A stretch of DNA of 64,000 nt from Hyunsoonleella aestuarii (lineage in GTDB: Bacteria > Bacteroidota > Bacteroidia > Flavobacteriales > Flavobacteriaceae). The stretch spans positions 372,001 to 436,000 of the forward strand of contig NZ_VAWB01000002.1 of NCBI RefSeq assembly GCF_006148925.1, given 5' to 3'. Below, piece after piece: positions 7,200 through 16,076 of this stretch; position 1 is the first letter of the stretch; every line of letters starts with the position of its first letter. The notes below the pieces were generated by a model. It was not told the origin of the DNA. It saw only the letters and a program-made list of their open reading frames with translations, and searched no databases. Both the position numbers and the translations under genes were made by a program.

Positions 7200-9626
7200 C
7201 TATCTTAATTCAGCGTTAAGCTGTTTTTCAAAATTATTCTGAAGTTTATTCATTATCTTATCTATTTGCTTATCGGTAAGAGTTTTGTTCTCATCTTGTA
7301 AAGTAAAACTAACGGCATAACTCTTTTTACCTTTTGGTAGGTTCTTGCCTTTATAAACATCAAATAGATTAATTGATTTTAGTAGCTGTTTTTCGCTTTG
7401 CTTTGCAATTTTATAAATAGATTCGAAATTAACATTGTCGTCTAGCAATAAGGCAAAGTCACGACGAACTTCAGGATATTTTGGAATAGCTTTAAAAACG
7501 ATTTTATGCCGCTTCACAATTTCTAAAATATTATCCCAGTTAAAATCGGCATAAAGAACATCTTGAGCTATACCAAAATATTTTCGAACAGATTTAGATA
7601 CTAATCCAAATTCTAACAAATTCGTTTTTCCTAGCTTAAAAGCTAATCCTTCACTAAAAACATCATTAGTTACTGGGATTTCATTAAATCTACTGATGCC
7701 TAAACGTTCCAAAACAGAGGTTAGAATACCTTTTAAATAGAAAAAATCACTTTTTTCATTCTTGGTATGCCATTGCTCGTAATCTCGATTACCAGTTACT
7801 AAAATTGTTAAATGTTTAAATTCTTCTCTTTTCTCATTAAAATTATGATAGCTTTTTCCAAATTCAAACAATTTTAAATCGTTTCGTTTTCTGTTTATAT
7901 TATGGGAAACAGCTTCTAAACCAGAAAAAAGTAAAGATTGTCTTAAAACCGATAAATCATTACTTAAAGGATTGAGCATGGTTATATTATGTTCTTCCTT
8001 GAGTTGCTCACTAAGTGCAATATAATTAGGAGTAGTAAGTGAATTTGATAGAATCTCAAAAAATCCTTGATATGCTAACTGATTACTTACTATATTCTGA
8101 ATTTTATAATCTTCAAACTTAGACGTATTAGAAATTGAAGCGTTTAGTTTTCTTGAAGTATTGATATTGTTATAGCCATAAACACGCAGTATTTCTTCAA
8201 TAACATCGGCCTCGCGTTGTACATCGTTACGATATGAAGGAACTGTTAAACCAAGTCCAGCTTCAGTTACGTTATTTACTTTTATGTCTAAGGATGTAAG
8301 AATACGCTTTATAATCTCCTTCGGAATCTCTTCACCAATTAAATTTTTCGCGCTATCAAAACTTAAACGCACTTCAAAATCTTTAATCTTCGTTGGGTAA
8401 ATATCCATTAAATCACTCGTTATTTCTCCCCCAGCTAACTCTTGAATTAGTAAGGCAGCTCGCTTTAAAGCATATTCAGTAATATTGGGATCTATACCAC
8501 GTTCAAATCTAAAAGACGCATCTGTGTTTAACCCATGACGCTTTGCTGTTTTACGAATGCTAACAGGATCAAAATAGGCGCTTTCGAGAAAAATACTTGT
8601 TGTGTTTTCTGTAACACCTGATTCAATTCCTCCAAAAACACCAGCGATACACATCGGTTTTTTTGCATCACAAATCATTAAATCTTCTTCATGGAGCTCA
8701 CGTTCAACACCATCAAGCGTAGTAAATTTAGTGCCAGATTTCAATGTTTTAACCTCAATTTTATTACCCGAAATTTTAACGGCATCAAAGGCGTGAAGCG
8801 GTTGGCCTAGCTCATGCAACACATAATTAGTAGCATCTACAATATTGTTTATTGGATTTAACCCAATAGCTTTTAATCTATGCTGAAGCCAGCTTGGAGA
8901 ATCTTCAACCTTAATTCCAGAAATAGTTACACCGCAGTAACGAGGTGCTAACTCTTTATTCTTTACATCAATATCAATCTTTAGAGTGCGATTATGAATA
9001 TGAAAAGCGCTTGGTGATGGTGTAATTAGTTCTAAGTTTAGTTCTTTTTGAACCAAGCCTGATTTTAAATCGCGTGCAACACCATAATGACTCATAGCAT
9101 CAGCTCTATTAGGGGTTAAACCAATTTCAAAAACGGCATCATTTTCAATTTGAAATACATCTGATGCTGGTGTTCCAACTTTAAGTTTTTCGTCTAAAAC
9201 CATGATGCCATCATGTGATTTCCCTAATCCCAATTCATCCTCCGCACAAATCATTCCATGACTCGCTTCACCACGAATCTTACCTTTCTTTATGGTCCAT
9301 GATTCACCCTCATCAGTATAAAGTGTTGTTCCAATAGTTGCTACTGGAACTTTCTGTCCTTTAACTACATTAGGCGCGCCACAAACAATTTGCAACGGTT
9401 CTTCAGTACCAATATCAACTCTTGTTAATTTAAGTTTGTCGGCATTTGGGTGTTTAATACAGGTTAATACTTTTCCAACAACAACACCGTCCAGACCTCC
9501 TTTTACAGATTGATAGCTTTCTATACCTTCAACCTCAAGCCCTAAATCTGTAAGTAATTCTGCAATTTGTTCCGGACTCCAGTCAATCTTTATAAACTGT
9601 TTTAACCAGTTATATGAAATCTTCAT
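7200..9626 (-). CDS. pheT: Phenylalanine--tRNA ligase beta subunit
   Basis: 808 residues, the usual length for the bacterial beta chain of the (alpha-beta)2 enzyme that charges tRNA-Phe. Domains in order: the N-terminal MKISYNWLKQFI segment, the tRNA-binding OB fold (about 40-150, with KVLTCIKHPNADKLKLTRVD and GMICAEDELG), B3/B4 with the editing region (about 210-390), the B5 domain (about 400-480), the core catalytic-like fold with RVYGYNNI, and the C-terminal FDX-ACB anticodon-binding domain (about 715-808, beginning PKYPEVRRDFALL). The partner pheS is not in the window, so the subunit genes are unlinked here. A consensus promoter lies 24 bp upstream. The PAP2 gene follows within 4 bp. Confidence 0.97.
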   Translation of the reverse strand: MKISYNWLKQFIKIDWSPEQIAELLTDLGLEVEGIESYQSVKGGLDGVVVGKVLTCIKHPNADKLKLTRVDIGTEEPLQIVCGAPNVVKGQKVPVATIGTTLYTDEGESWTIKKGKIRGEASHGMICAEDELGLGKSHDGIMVLDEKLKVGTPASDVFQIENDAVFEIGLTPNRADAMSHYGVARDLKSGLVQKELNLELITPSPSAFHIHNRTLKIDIDVKNKELAPRYCGVTISGIKVEDSPSWLQHRLKAIGLNPINNIVDATNYVLHELGQPLHAFDAVKISGNKIEVKTLKSGTKFTTLDGVERELHEEDLMICDAKKPMCIAGVFGGIESGVTENTTSIFLESAYFDPVSIRKTAKRHGLNTDASFRFERGIDPNITEYALKRAALLIQELAGGEITSDLMDIYPTKIKDFEVRLSFDSAKNLIGEEIPKEIIKRILTSLDIKVNNVTEAGLGLTVPSYRNDVQREADVIEEILRVYGYNNINTSRKLNASISNTSKFEDYKIQNIVSNQLAYQGFFEILSNSLTTPNYIALSEQLKEEHNITMLNPLSNDLSVLRQSLLFSGLEAVSHNINRKRNDLKLFEFGKSYHNFNEKREEFKHLTILVTGNRDYEQWHTKNEKSDFFYLKGILTSVLERLGISRFNEIPVTNDVFSEGLAFKLGKTNLLEFGLVSKSVRKYFGIAQDVLYADFNWDNILEIVKRHKIVFKAIPKYPEVRRDFALLLDDNVNFESIYKIAKQSEKQLLKSINLFDVYKGKNLPKGKKSYAVSFTLQDENKTLTDKQIDKIMNKLQNNFEKQLNAELR

Positions 9627-9649
9627 AAAACATTTTCTATTTAAGCAAG

Positions 9650-9680
9650 CAAAGATAAAATATTGAAGCTAGCATTCAAA
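9650..9680 (-). promoter_or_regulatory. Consensus Bacteroidota promoter of pheT
   Basis: Read on the minus strand: TTTG (9677-9680), a 19-bp spacer, then TATCTTTG (9650-9657), a full match to TTTG-N19-TAnnTTTG. The start codon lies 23 bp downstream. Confidence 0.65.
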
Positions 9681-9730
9681 CATTGCTATATAATTTGTAT
9701 TTTCAATTTTCAAATAATAAAACTTCATAA

Positions 9731-9934
9731 ATGAAACCTTTTTTAAAATTAGCATTTGTTGTTTGTGTGTTCGTGTTTTTTTCGTGCAGAGACTTAAAAA
9801 AAGAAGAGGAAGAAGCAAAAGCGGTGATTGAACAGATTGAAGCTATTGAGACTCAAATTGAAGGGATATCAGAAGATATCGATAACAAAGTATCAGAATT
9901 GGAAGAAGCGCTAGAAGCATTAGATAGTATTTAA
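9731..9934 (+). CDS. Small coiled-coil lipoprotein
   Basis: A 67-residue peptide with a signal ending in FFSC (Cys19), a lipobox, so it is probably anchored in the membrane as a lipoprotein. The mature part is one acidic helix (Glu-rich with Ile/Leu spaced as heptads: IEQIEAIETQIEGISEDI), which suggests a coiled coil, somewhat like a miniature Lpp/Braun-type helix, though without the C-terminal Lys used for peptidoglycan attachment. The next gene starts 9 bp downstream and also encodes an exported coiled-coil protein, so the two are probably co-expressed. The function is unknown. Confidence 0.7.
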   Translation: MKPFLKLAFVVCVFVFFSCRDLKKEEEEAKAVIEQIEAIETQIEGISEDIDNKVSELEEALEALDSI

Positions 9935-9943
9935 AATCGAAAC

Positions 9944-10543
9944 ATGATGAAAATAAAATTCATATTAGTTTTTACCACATTAATTATGATTGCCGGTAAT
10001 CAGTCAGTTTTTGCTCAAGGACAATCGGATAAAGTAAAAGAGAAAATTAAAAAAGAAAAAAAACAAGTAAAGCAAGCAGCAAAAGATGAAAAAAAACAAT
10101 TGAAAAAAGCTGAAAAAGAAAACCTTGAGGGTGTTGAAGATGATCTAAATGAGGAATTAAAAGACCGAAAGGAGAAAGCAGAAGAAAAGTTAAAAGAGAA
10201 CAAAGGAAATTCGTATGGTAAGTTTAAAGGTGATTTGAAGGGTAAAGAATTTGGACAGTTTAGAGCTAATCAGGCTAAGGAAAAGCTGGAACATGAGTCT
10301 CAGGCTTTAGATAAACGTGAAAGTACGGTCCGTAAAGGTAGAGAGCTTATAAAAGAGGCTAAGGAAAAAGTTGAAAAAGCTAAAGAAAAGGGAGAATTAT
10401 CTGAAGAAGAAGCTAATGAGAAAGAAAAAAAGATTAACAAGGCTGAAGAAAAATTAAAAAGTTTAGATGAGACTATTATGAAAGGTAAGGAGCGTATAAA
10501 AGAAGAGAAAGAAAAGTTAATGAAAGTGGACAAGGAAGAATAA
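9944..10543 (+). CDS. Secreted Lys/Glu-rich coiled-coil protein
   Basis: 199 residues. A Sec signal peptide (MMKIKFILVFTTLIMIAG, with cleavage likely after VFAQ) precedes a highly charged mature protein that is almost entirely Lys, Glu, Ala and Leu in helical periodicity. The charge pattern is blockwise: a basic start (KEKKQVKQAAKDEKKQLKK), an acidic middle (EGVEDDLNEELKDRKE), then mixed repeats such as KEKVEKAKEKGELSEEEANEKEKK. This predicts long periplasmic coiled coils. The DNA is strongly purine-biased on the coding strand, which leaves long spurious antisense frames. It follows a small coiled-coil lipoprotein at 9 bp and ends at a clear terminator, so the two form one transcription unit. 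No named domain was recognised. Confidence 0.75.
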   Translation: MMKIKFILVFTTLIMIAGNQSVFAQGQSDKVKEKIKKEKKQVKQAAKDEKKQLKKAEKENLEGVEDDLNEELKDRKEKAEEKLKENKGNSYGKFKGDLKGKEFGQFRANQAKEKLEHESQALDKRESTVRKGRELIKEAKEKVEKAKEKGELSEEEANEKEKKINKAEEKLKSLDETIMKGKERIKEEKEKLMKVDKEE

Positions 10544-10565
10544 GAATTTTTATTAGAAATAATTT

Positions 10566-10598
10566 AAAAGTGCTACAATTGTGTAGCACTTTTTTTTG
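10566..10598 (+). terminator. Intrinsic terminator of the coiled-coil pair
   Basis: A 9-bp stem AGTGCTACA/TGTAGCACT (10569-10577, 10582-10590) with loop ATTG is followed by eight or more T. It sits 23 bp after the stop codon. Confidence 0.9.
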
Positions 10599-10759
10599 TA
10601 AAATGCCTAGGGATATGATGGTTTAACGCTGAATTTTGATGCTATTGTTTTTCTTAAAGAATCGTTAATTAACAGTTTTACTATATTCTTTAACAGAACT
10701 CTAACATCCGTGTTTTGTAATTGTGTCTACTTTAGTTTAAGAACTTTAAACAATCAAAA

Positions 10760-11863
10760 ATGAAAATCAACTACCTACCAAAATTATTCATGTGCTTTTT
10801 GCTTTTAGCAACTTCAAACGCTTTTCCTCAATTAAATACGCCTAGAGGGAGTCAACAAGCTACGATATCTCAACGAATTGGTATTACTGATGTGATGATT
10901 AAATATTCAAGACCAAGTGTTAATGACCGAGAAGTTTGGGGTCAATTAGTACCTTATGGAATGAATAATCTCGGATTTGGAACCGCCACAGAATCACCTT
11001 GGCGCGCTGGTGCAGATGAGAATACCATTATAAAATTCACGGATGATGTAACCATTGAAGGCAAAGCTTTAAAAGCTGGCAAATATGGTTTTCATATTAT
11101 TGTAAATGAAAACGATACAGCTACGCTCATTTTTTCTAAAAATTACAAAGCTTGGGGAAGTTATTTTTACGAACCAAGTAATGATGCTTTGCGTGTAGAC
11201 ATTGCTACTCAAGAAATTCCTCATACCGAATTGCTAACATATAGTTTTGATTATGTTGATGCTAACTCAGCCATAGCTTCTTTAAAATGGGAAAAGAAAC
11301 AGTTTCCTTTTAAAATTGAAGTGGATGTTCCTAAAATAGTTTTGGCTAACATTAGACAGGATTTTACAGGGCAAAATGGTTTTCAACGTCAAAACTGGGA
11401 GCAAGCCGCTAATTACGCCTTAAATAATGGAGGTGATTTAGAAGAAGCCTTAGGCTGGATAAACGGTGCTATTTCTGGGCAGTTTTTTAGTCAAAAAACC
11501 TTTAACAACCTTCAAATTAGATCTCAAATTTTATCAAAACTTGGGAAAGAAGATGAAGCTTCTAAAGCGATGGATGAGGCTTTAGGTTTAGCAACTATTT
11601 TTCAAGTTCATCAATATGGAAGAACATTAATCGGTCAAGGAAAAAAGGATAAAGCATTAGAGGTTTTTGAAATGAATGCTAAAAAAAATAAAGATATATG
11701 GCCAGTTCATTATGGTTTAGCAAGAGGATATTCAGCCCAAGGCAATTATAAAAAGGCGCTTTTACATTTAAAGTTAGCCTTAAACAATGCACCTAATGAT
11801 GCAAGTAAGGATAGAGTACAAGCTAATATTGAGAAACTGGAAAAAGGCGAAGACATAAACTAA
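10760..11863 (+). CDS. DUF2911 protein with C-terminal TPR repeats, exported
   Basis: 367 residues. A signal peptide (MKINYLPKLFMCFLLLATSNAFPQ) is followed by a DUF2911 domain (about 25-190): TPRGSQQATISQRIG, IKYSRPSVNDREVWG, YGFHIIVNENDTATLIFSK and WGSYFYEPSNDALRVD are diagnostic for this Bacteroidota periplasmic family. Residues from about 205 onward are helical with TPR spacing (AANYALNNGGDLEEALGWIN; VHYGLARGYSAQGNYKKALLHL). The domain function is not known; the TPR part suggests a protein-binding role in the periplasm. The 217-bp stretch upstream contains only the preceding terminator and A/T-rich sequence. The gene is monocistronic, with a terminator downstream. Confidence 0.9.
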   Translation: MKINYLPKLFMCFLLLATSNAFPQLNTPRGSQQATISQRIGITDVMIKYSRPSVNDREVWGQLVPYGMNNLGFGTATESPWRAGADENTIIKFTDDVTIEGKALKAGKYGFHIIVNENDTATLIFSKNYKAWGSYFYEPSNDALRVDIATQEIPHTELLTYSFDYVDANSAIASLKWEKKQFPFKIEVDVPKIVLANIRQDFTGQNGFQRQNWEQAANYALNNGGDLEEALGWINGAISGQFFSQKTFNNLQIRSQILSKLGKEDEASKAMDEALGLATIFQVHQYGRTLIGQGKKDKALEVFEMNAKKNKDIWPVHYGLARGYSAQGNYKKALLHLKLALNNAPNDASKDRVQANIEKLEKGEDIN

Positions 11864-11868
11864 ATAAA

Positions 11869-11900
11869 ATTCATCAATCAAACTATTCATCAATCAAACT
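11869..11900 (+). repeat. Perfect tandem duplication of a 16-bp unit
   Basis: ATTCATCAATCAAACT occurs twice without a gap (11869-11884 and 11885-11900), between the DUF2911 stop codon and the terminator. It is probably a recent replication-slippage duplication. Confidence 0.9.
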
Positions 11901-11910
11901 ACAACAGTTT

Positions 11911-11947
11911 TAAAAGCTCAATTAATTATTTGATTGGGCTTTTTTTA
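11911..11947. terminator. Intrinsic terminator between convergent genes
   Basis: AAAAGCTCAAT (11912-11922) pairs with ATTGGGCTTTT (11933-11943) with one T-G wobble, and a T-run follows. It lies between the DUF2911 gene and recG; the A-run on the left may let it act in both directions. Confidence 0.75.
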
Positions 11948-14047
11948 GCTAATATAGTTCCAAATGTTTCGGTACTTACCCATGGATTGATATGTGCTTA
12001 AAATGGGTTTATTTTTATCTTTAATTAATGTGGGGTCTTCATTTAAAACCTTTTTAGCGTAATACCTAGCATTCATTAAAATATCCTTGTCTTTTAATAT
12101 ATCTGCAATTTTTAAATTAAGAACGCCGCTTTGTTGGGTCCCCATAATATCTCCAGGACCCCTAAGTTTTAGGTCTACTTCGGCTATTTCAAAACCATCA
12201 TTAGTACGAACCATCGTTTCAAGTCTTGTCCTACTGTCGTTTGTTAATTTATGACTAGTCATTAAGATGCAATAACTTTGTTCAGCTCCGCGACCCACAC
12301 GCCCTCGTAGTTGATGTAGTTGTGATAAACCAAAACGCTCTGCGCTTTCAATTATCATAACTGAGGCGTTTGGCACATTTACACCAACCTCAATAACAGT
12401 AGTGGCTACCATAATTTGAGTTTCACCTTTTATAAAGCGTTGCATTTCGAATTCTTTATCGGCAGGTTTCATTTTACCATGTACTATCGAAATTTGATAA
12501 TTAGGTAAAGGAAAGTCCCTTGATATGCTTTCATATCCATCCATTAAATCTTTAAAATCTAATGCTTCACTTTCTTTTATTAATGGATATACAATATATA
12601 TTTGGCGTCCTTTTGCAATTTCATCTCTTATAAATTTAAAAACATTCAGTCTGTTTTTATCATAGCGATGCACTGTTTTAATTTGTTTTCTCCCTGGCGG
12701 TAATTCATCAATTATAGAAATATCTAAATCACCATAAACTGACATTGCTAAGGTTCTCGGAATTGGGGTTGCAGACATAACTAAAATGTGTGGAGGAGAG
12801 AGATTTTTCTTCCATAATTTGCTGCGCTGTGCAACGCCAAATCTATGTTGTTCATCAATAATGGCGAGACCTAAACTTTTGAATTTCACTTTGTCTTCAA
12901 GTAAGGCATGTGTGCCAATAAGAATTTTCAATTCACCATTCTCGAGTGTTTCATGAATTTCTTTTCTTTTGGATGTTTTTGTAGAACCAGTTAATAGTTT
13001 TATTGAGATATTAACTTGTTCACACCATTCCAATAAACCATTATAGTGTTGGGTTGCTAAAATTTCTGTTGGAGCCATGAGGCAAGCTTGAAAGTCATTA
13101 TCTATAGCAATTAAAATTGACATGAACGCTACTATAGTCTTACCTGAGCCTACATCACCCTGCAAAAGACGATTCATTTGTGCTTTACTACCTAAATCCG
13201 CTCTAATTTCTTTTAAAACACGTTTTTGAGCATTTGTTAATTCAAAAGGCAAATGCTCATTAAAAAAAGTGTTGAAATAATCTCCAACATATTCAAAAGG
13301 AAATCCTTTAATTTTAGTTTTATTAATAAGGTTTTTAAGAATTAACTGTAGTTGGATAAAAAAAAACTCTTCAAATTTTAAACGATATTGAGCTTTAGCA
13401 AGTAATCCTTGGCTTTTAGGAAAATGAATATTAAATATAGCTTCACTTTTACTTATTAACTTTAAATCGCTAAGAATATTATTTGGTAATGTTTCAACAA
13501 ACCGTCCTTTGGTTTCAAGAAACAGTTGCTGCATTATTCTATTAATAACTCTATTCGTAATGCCTTTGTTATTAAGTTTTTCTGTTGAAGGGTAAATGGG
13601 TTGCATTGCAGATCGAACACTTTTTTTATGTTCAGAAAGCAATTCCATTTCGGGATGCGGCATATTAAATTTACCATTAAACCAATTAGTCTTTCCGAAA
13701 ACAACATAAGGCGTATTTAGTTTTATCCCTTCGCGTATCCATTTCTGACCTCGAAACCAAACCAATTCCATAATTCCCGTTTCGTCTTGAAATGAAGCAA
13801 CTAGTCGTTTGCCGCGTTTTTGAGAGATCTCCTTTAAATTAATTATTTCTCCAATTATTTGAACCTCGGCACTACTGCGTTTTAATTGGTTTATTTTGTA
13901 ATATTTGGTGCGGTCTAAATAGCGATTTGGAAAAAGATTAAGCAAATCCTGATAAGTGTGAATACCCAACTCCTTGCGCAGTAAGTCAGCACGATTAGGG
14001 CCGACACCTTTTAGATAATCAATTGGAGTTTGTAGGTTGGTATTCAT
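11945..14047 (-). CDS. recG: ATP-dependent DNA helicase RecG
   Basis: 700 residues. RecG remodels stalled replication forks and branched DNA by reversing forks. The N-terminal wedge domain (about 1-170) begins with the helix-hairpin-like TPIDYLKGVGPNRADLLRKELG and contains the OB fold (VQIIGEIINLKEI). The helicase motifs follow: Walker A GDVGSGKT, motif II DEQHRFG (the RecG-specific form of DEAH), motif III SATPIPRT, IYPL-type motif IV (YIVYPLIKES), and motif VI QLRGRVGRG. The C-terminal segment with LRGPGDIMGTQQSG is the TRG region. All key motifs are intact. It is monocistronic and divergent from the M1 aminopeptidase gene with a 70-bp gap. Confidence 0.97.
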   Translation of the reverse strand: MNTNLQTPIDYLKGVGPNRADLLRKELGIHTYQDLLNLFPNRYLDRTKYYKINQLKRSSAEVQIIGEIINLKEISQKRGKRLVASFQDETGIMELVWFRGQKWIREGIKLNTPYVVFGKTNWFNGKFNMPHPEMELLSEHKKSVRSAMQPIYPSTEKLNNKGITNRVINRIMQQLFLETKGRFVETLPNNILSDLKLISKSEAIFNIHFPKSQGLLAKAQYRLKFEEFFFIQLQLILKNLINKTKIKGFPFEYVGDYFNTFFNEHLPFELTNAQKRVLKEIRADLGSKAQMNRLLQGDVGSGKTIVAFMSILIAIDNDFQACLMAPTEILATQHYNGLLEWCEQVNISIKLLTGSTKTSKRKEIHETLENGELKILIGTHALLEDKVKFKSLGLAIIDEQHRFGVAQRSKLWKKNLSPPHILVMSATPIPRTLAMSVYGDLDISIIDELPPGRKQIKTVHRYDKNRLNVFKFIRDEIAKGRQIYIVYPLIKESEALDFKDLMDGYESISRDFPLPNYQISIVHGKMKPADKEFEMQRFIKGETQIMVATTVIEVGVNVPNASVMIIESAERFGLSQLHQLRGRVGRGAEQSYCILMTSHKLTNDSRTRLETMVRTNDGFEIAEVDLKLRGPGDIMGTQQSGVLNLKIADILKDKDILMNARYYAKKVLNEDPTLIKDKNKPILSTYQSMGKYRNIWNYIS

Positions 14048-14117
14048 GCAACTAAAATAATTCTTTTGTTATTAATAGCAGATAGCATTTTGGACTAAAG
14101 TTTGCTATATTCGAGGT

Positions 14118-16076
14118 ATGAAGGTATTACTCAAGTTATCTTTTTTTATTCATGCAGCACTTTGTTTAGCACAACAGACTGATTATGTTGATTTTAAATC
14201 AGTAAATGCGATTATTGAAATTAAGCCTAAAAGTAACCAGGTTACTGGTGAAATAACCTTGAGTTTCGATATTTTAAAGACAACAGATTCAATTTTCATA
14301 GATGCTCAAAATATGCAATTGGAGAATGTTCGATTCAATAATGATTCTATAAATTGGTCTAATGATGGGAAAAAATTATGGCTTATAAAGTCTTTTAAGC
14401 CATCGCACAACAATGAAATTTCATTTCGATATAATGCGAATCCAACGAAGTCAATTTATTTTATCGATTGGGAAGATGATGTTATAAACTCGGGACAAAT
14501 TTGGACACAAGGTCAAGGTAAATACACTAGCAATTGGTTACCAAGTATAGATGACATGAATGATAAGATAGAATTTGATTTATCTGTTACTTTCGATAAA
14601 GATTATGAAGTTATTGCAAACGGCAACCTAACATTTAAACAATTTAACGATTCCACAATAACATGGCATTACGATATGCAAAAACCTATGTCCAGTTACT
14701 TGGTAGCCTTAGCAATAGGGAAGTATAATAAAAAAGTTGCGTATTCCAAAAGAGGAATTCCATTAGAAATGTATTATTATCCAGAGGATTCTTTGAAGTT
14801 TGAACCGACATATCGATACACAAAAGCTATGTTCGATTTTTTGGAGAATGAAATTGGAGTGCCCTATCCATGGCAAAATTACAAACAAGTACCAGTGAAG
14901 GATTTTTTGTATGCTGGTATGGAAAATACAAGTCTTACAATTTTTTCAGATAGTTTTGTGGTTGATTCTATTGGATTTGTGGACAAGAACTACGTGAATG
15001 TGAATGCACATGAATTAGCACATCAATGGTTTGGTAACTTAGTGACTGAAACTTCAGGGATGCATCATTGGTTACACGAAGGTTTTGCTACGTATTATGC
15101 ACTTTTAGCCGAAAAAGACATTTTTGGTGAAAATTATTATTACTGGAAGTTGTATGAATATGCCCAAGAACTTTTAGATCAAGATAGAGCAGGACAAAGT
15201 ACTTCGTTGCTGGACCCAAAGTCTAGTAGCATTACATTTTATAAAAAAGGGGCTTGGGTTTTACACATACTACGAGAAAGTATTAAGGATAAAGCCTTTA
15301 GAACAGCCGTAACAAATTATTTAATAAAACAACAGTTTAAAAATATAGAAACAAATGATTTTATTGGTGAGGTAGAAAAGGTGATTGGGAAAGATCTAAA
15401 TGAACTGGTTGAAAGATGGTTAATTAAAAAGGAATTTCCATATGATGAGGCTATGCAAAGTCTAAAAAAATCAACTTTCATTCAGGAATTTCTAATGGTA
15501 GATTGTGAAGTGCAAACCTCTAAATGTAAAAAATATTTATCCTCACCAATTTCGGCTGAGGCTAAATCAAAAATTATTCGTCAAAATGACGGATTAATCA
15601 CAGTAGAAACTTTTAGAAACCCATTAAAGGTAAGACAAACCATTTCCAAATCGTTATCAAAGGTTCCTTTGGAACTAAAAGAAAACTATGAAACACTTTT
15701 AGACGATAAATCATACATTACCTTAGAGGCCGCCTTATTTGGATTATGGAATAGTTTTCCAGATGAACAAGGAAAGTATTTAAATAAAACAAAAGGATTA
15801 GTAGGTTTTAGTGATAAGAATATAAAAACGTTATGGTTAACTTTAGCCTTATTGACGGATGATTTCGAACCAGAAAATGATAATGAATATTTTTCTGAAT
15901 TAACAGATTTTACAAGTTCTAAATATAGTTTTGAAGTCCGACAAAATGCCTTTCGTTATTTAGCTTGGGTAAGTTCTTGTGGTATTGAATGTCAAGAAAA
16001 TTTAAAAGAAGCAACAAAGCATCATAATTGGCGATTTTCTAAGTTTGCAAAAGAATTATTAAAAAAAATTGAATGA
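14118..16076 (+). CDS. M1-family zinc aminopeptidase, exported
   Basis: 652 residues with an N-terminal signal peptide (MKVLLKLSFFIHAALCLAQQ), so it is periplasmic or surface-exposed. The M1 gluzincin active site is complete: HELAH (His298, Glu299, His302) with the third zinc ligand Glu321 after 18 residues in WLHEGFATYYA. The substrate-binding GxMEN motif is YAGMENTSLTIF. The N-terminal beta saddle (about 20-210) precedes the thermolysin-like domain, and the C-terminal 200 residues are helical. The enzyme removes N-terminal amino acids from peptides, which suits a peptide-scavenging marine flavobacterium. Its ATGA stop overlaps the start of the patatin gene, implying translational coupling. 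Confidence 0.93.
   Translation: MKVLLKLSFFIHAALCLAQQTDYVDFKSVNAIIEIKPKSNQVTGEITLSFDILKTTDSIFIDAQNMQLENVRFNNDSINWSNDGKKLWLIKSFKPSHNNEISFRYNANPTKSIYFIDWEDDVINSGQIWTQGQGKYTSNWLPSIDDMNDKIEFDLSVTFDKDYEVIANGNLTFKQFNDSTITWHYDMQKPMSSYLVALAIGKYNKKVAYSKRGIPLEMYYYPEDSLKFEPTYRYTKAMFDFLENEIGVPYPWQNYKQVPVKDFLYAGMENTSLTIFSDSFVVDSIGFVDKNYVNVNAHELAHQWFGNLVTETSGMHHWLHEGFATYYALLAEKDIFGENYYYWKLYEYAQELLDQDRAGQSTSLLDPKSSSITFYKKGAWVLHILRESIKDKAFRTAVTNYLIKQQFKNIETNDFIGEVEKVIGKDLNELVERWLIKKEFPYDEAMQSLKKSTFIQEFLMVDCEVQTSKCKKYLSSPISAEAKSKIIRQNDGLITVETFRNPLKVRQTISKSLSKVPLELKENYETLLDDKSYITLEAALFGLWNSFPDEQGKYLNKTKGLVGFSDKNIKTLWLTLALLTDDFEPENDNEYFSELTDFTSSKYSFEVRQNAFRYLAWVSSCGIECQENLKEATKHHNWRFSKFAKELLKKIE

Noticed and set aside
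10015-10533. Minus-strand frames rich in Phe and Ser opposite the Lys/Glu-rich gene
   Set aside because: They are a by-product of the A-rich Lys/Glu codons of the real gene read backwards.
9731-10543. Toxin-antitoxin pair
   Set aside because: Both proteins have export signals and coiled coils, and no toxin fold or DNA-binding antitoxin is visible.
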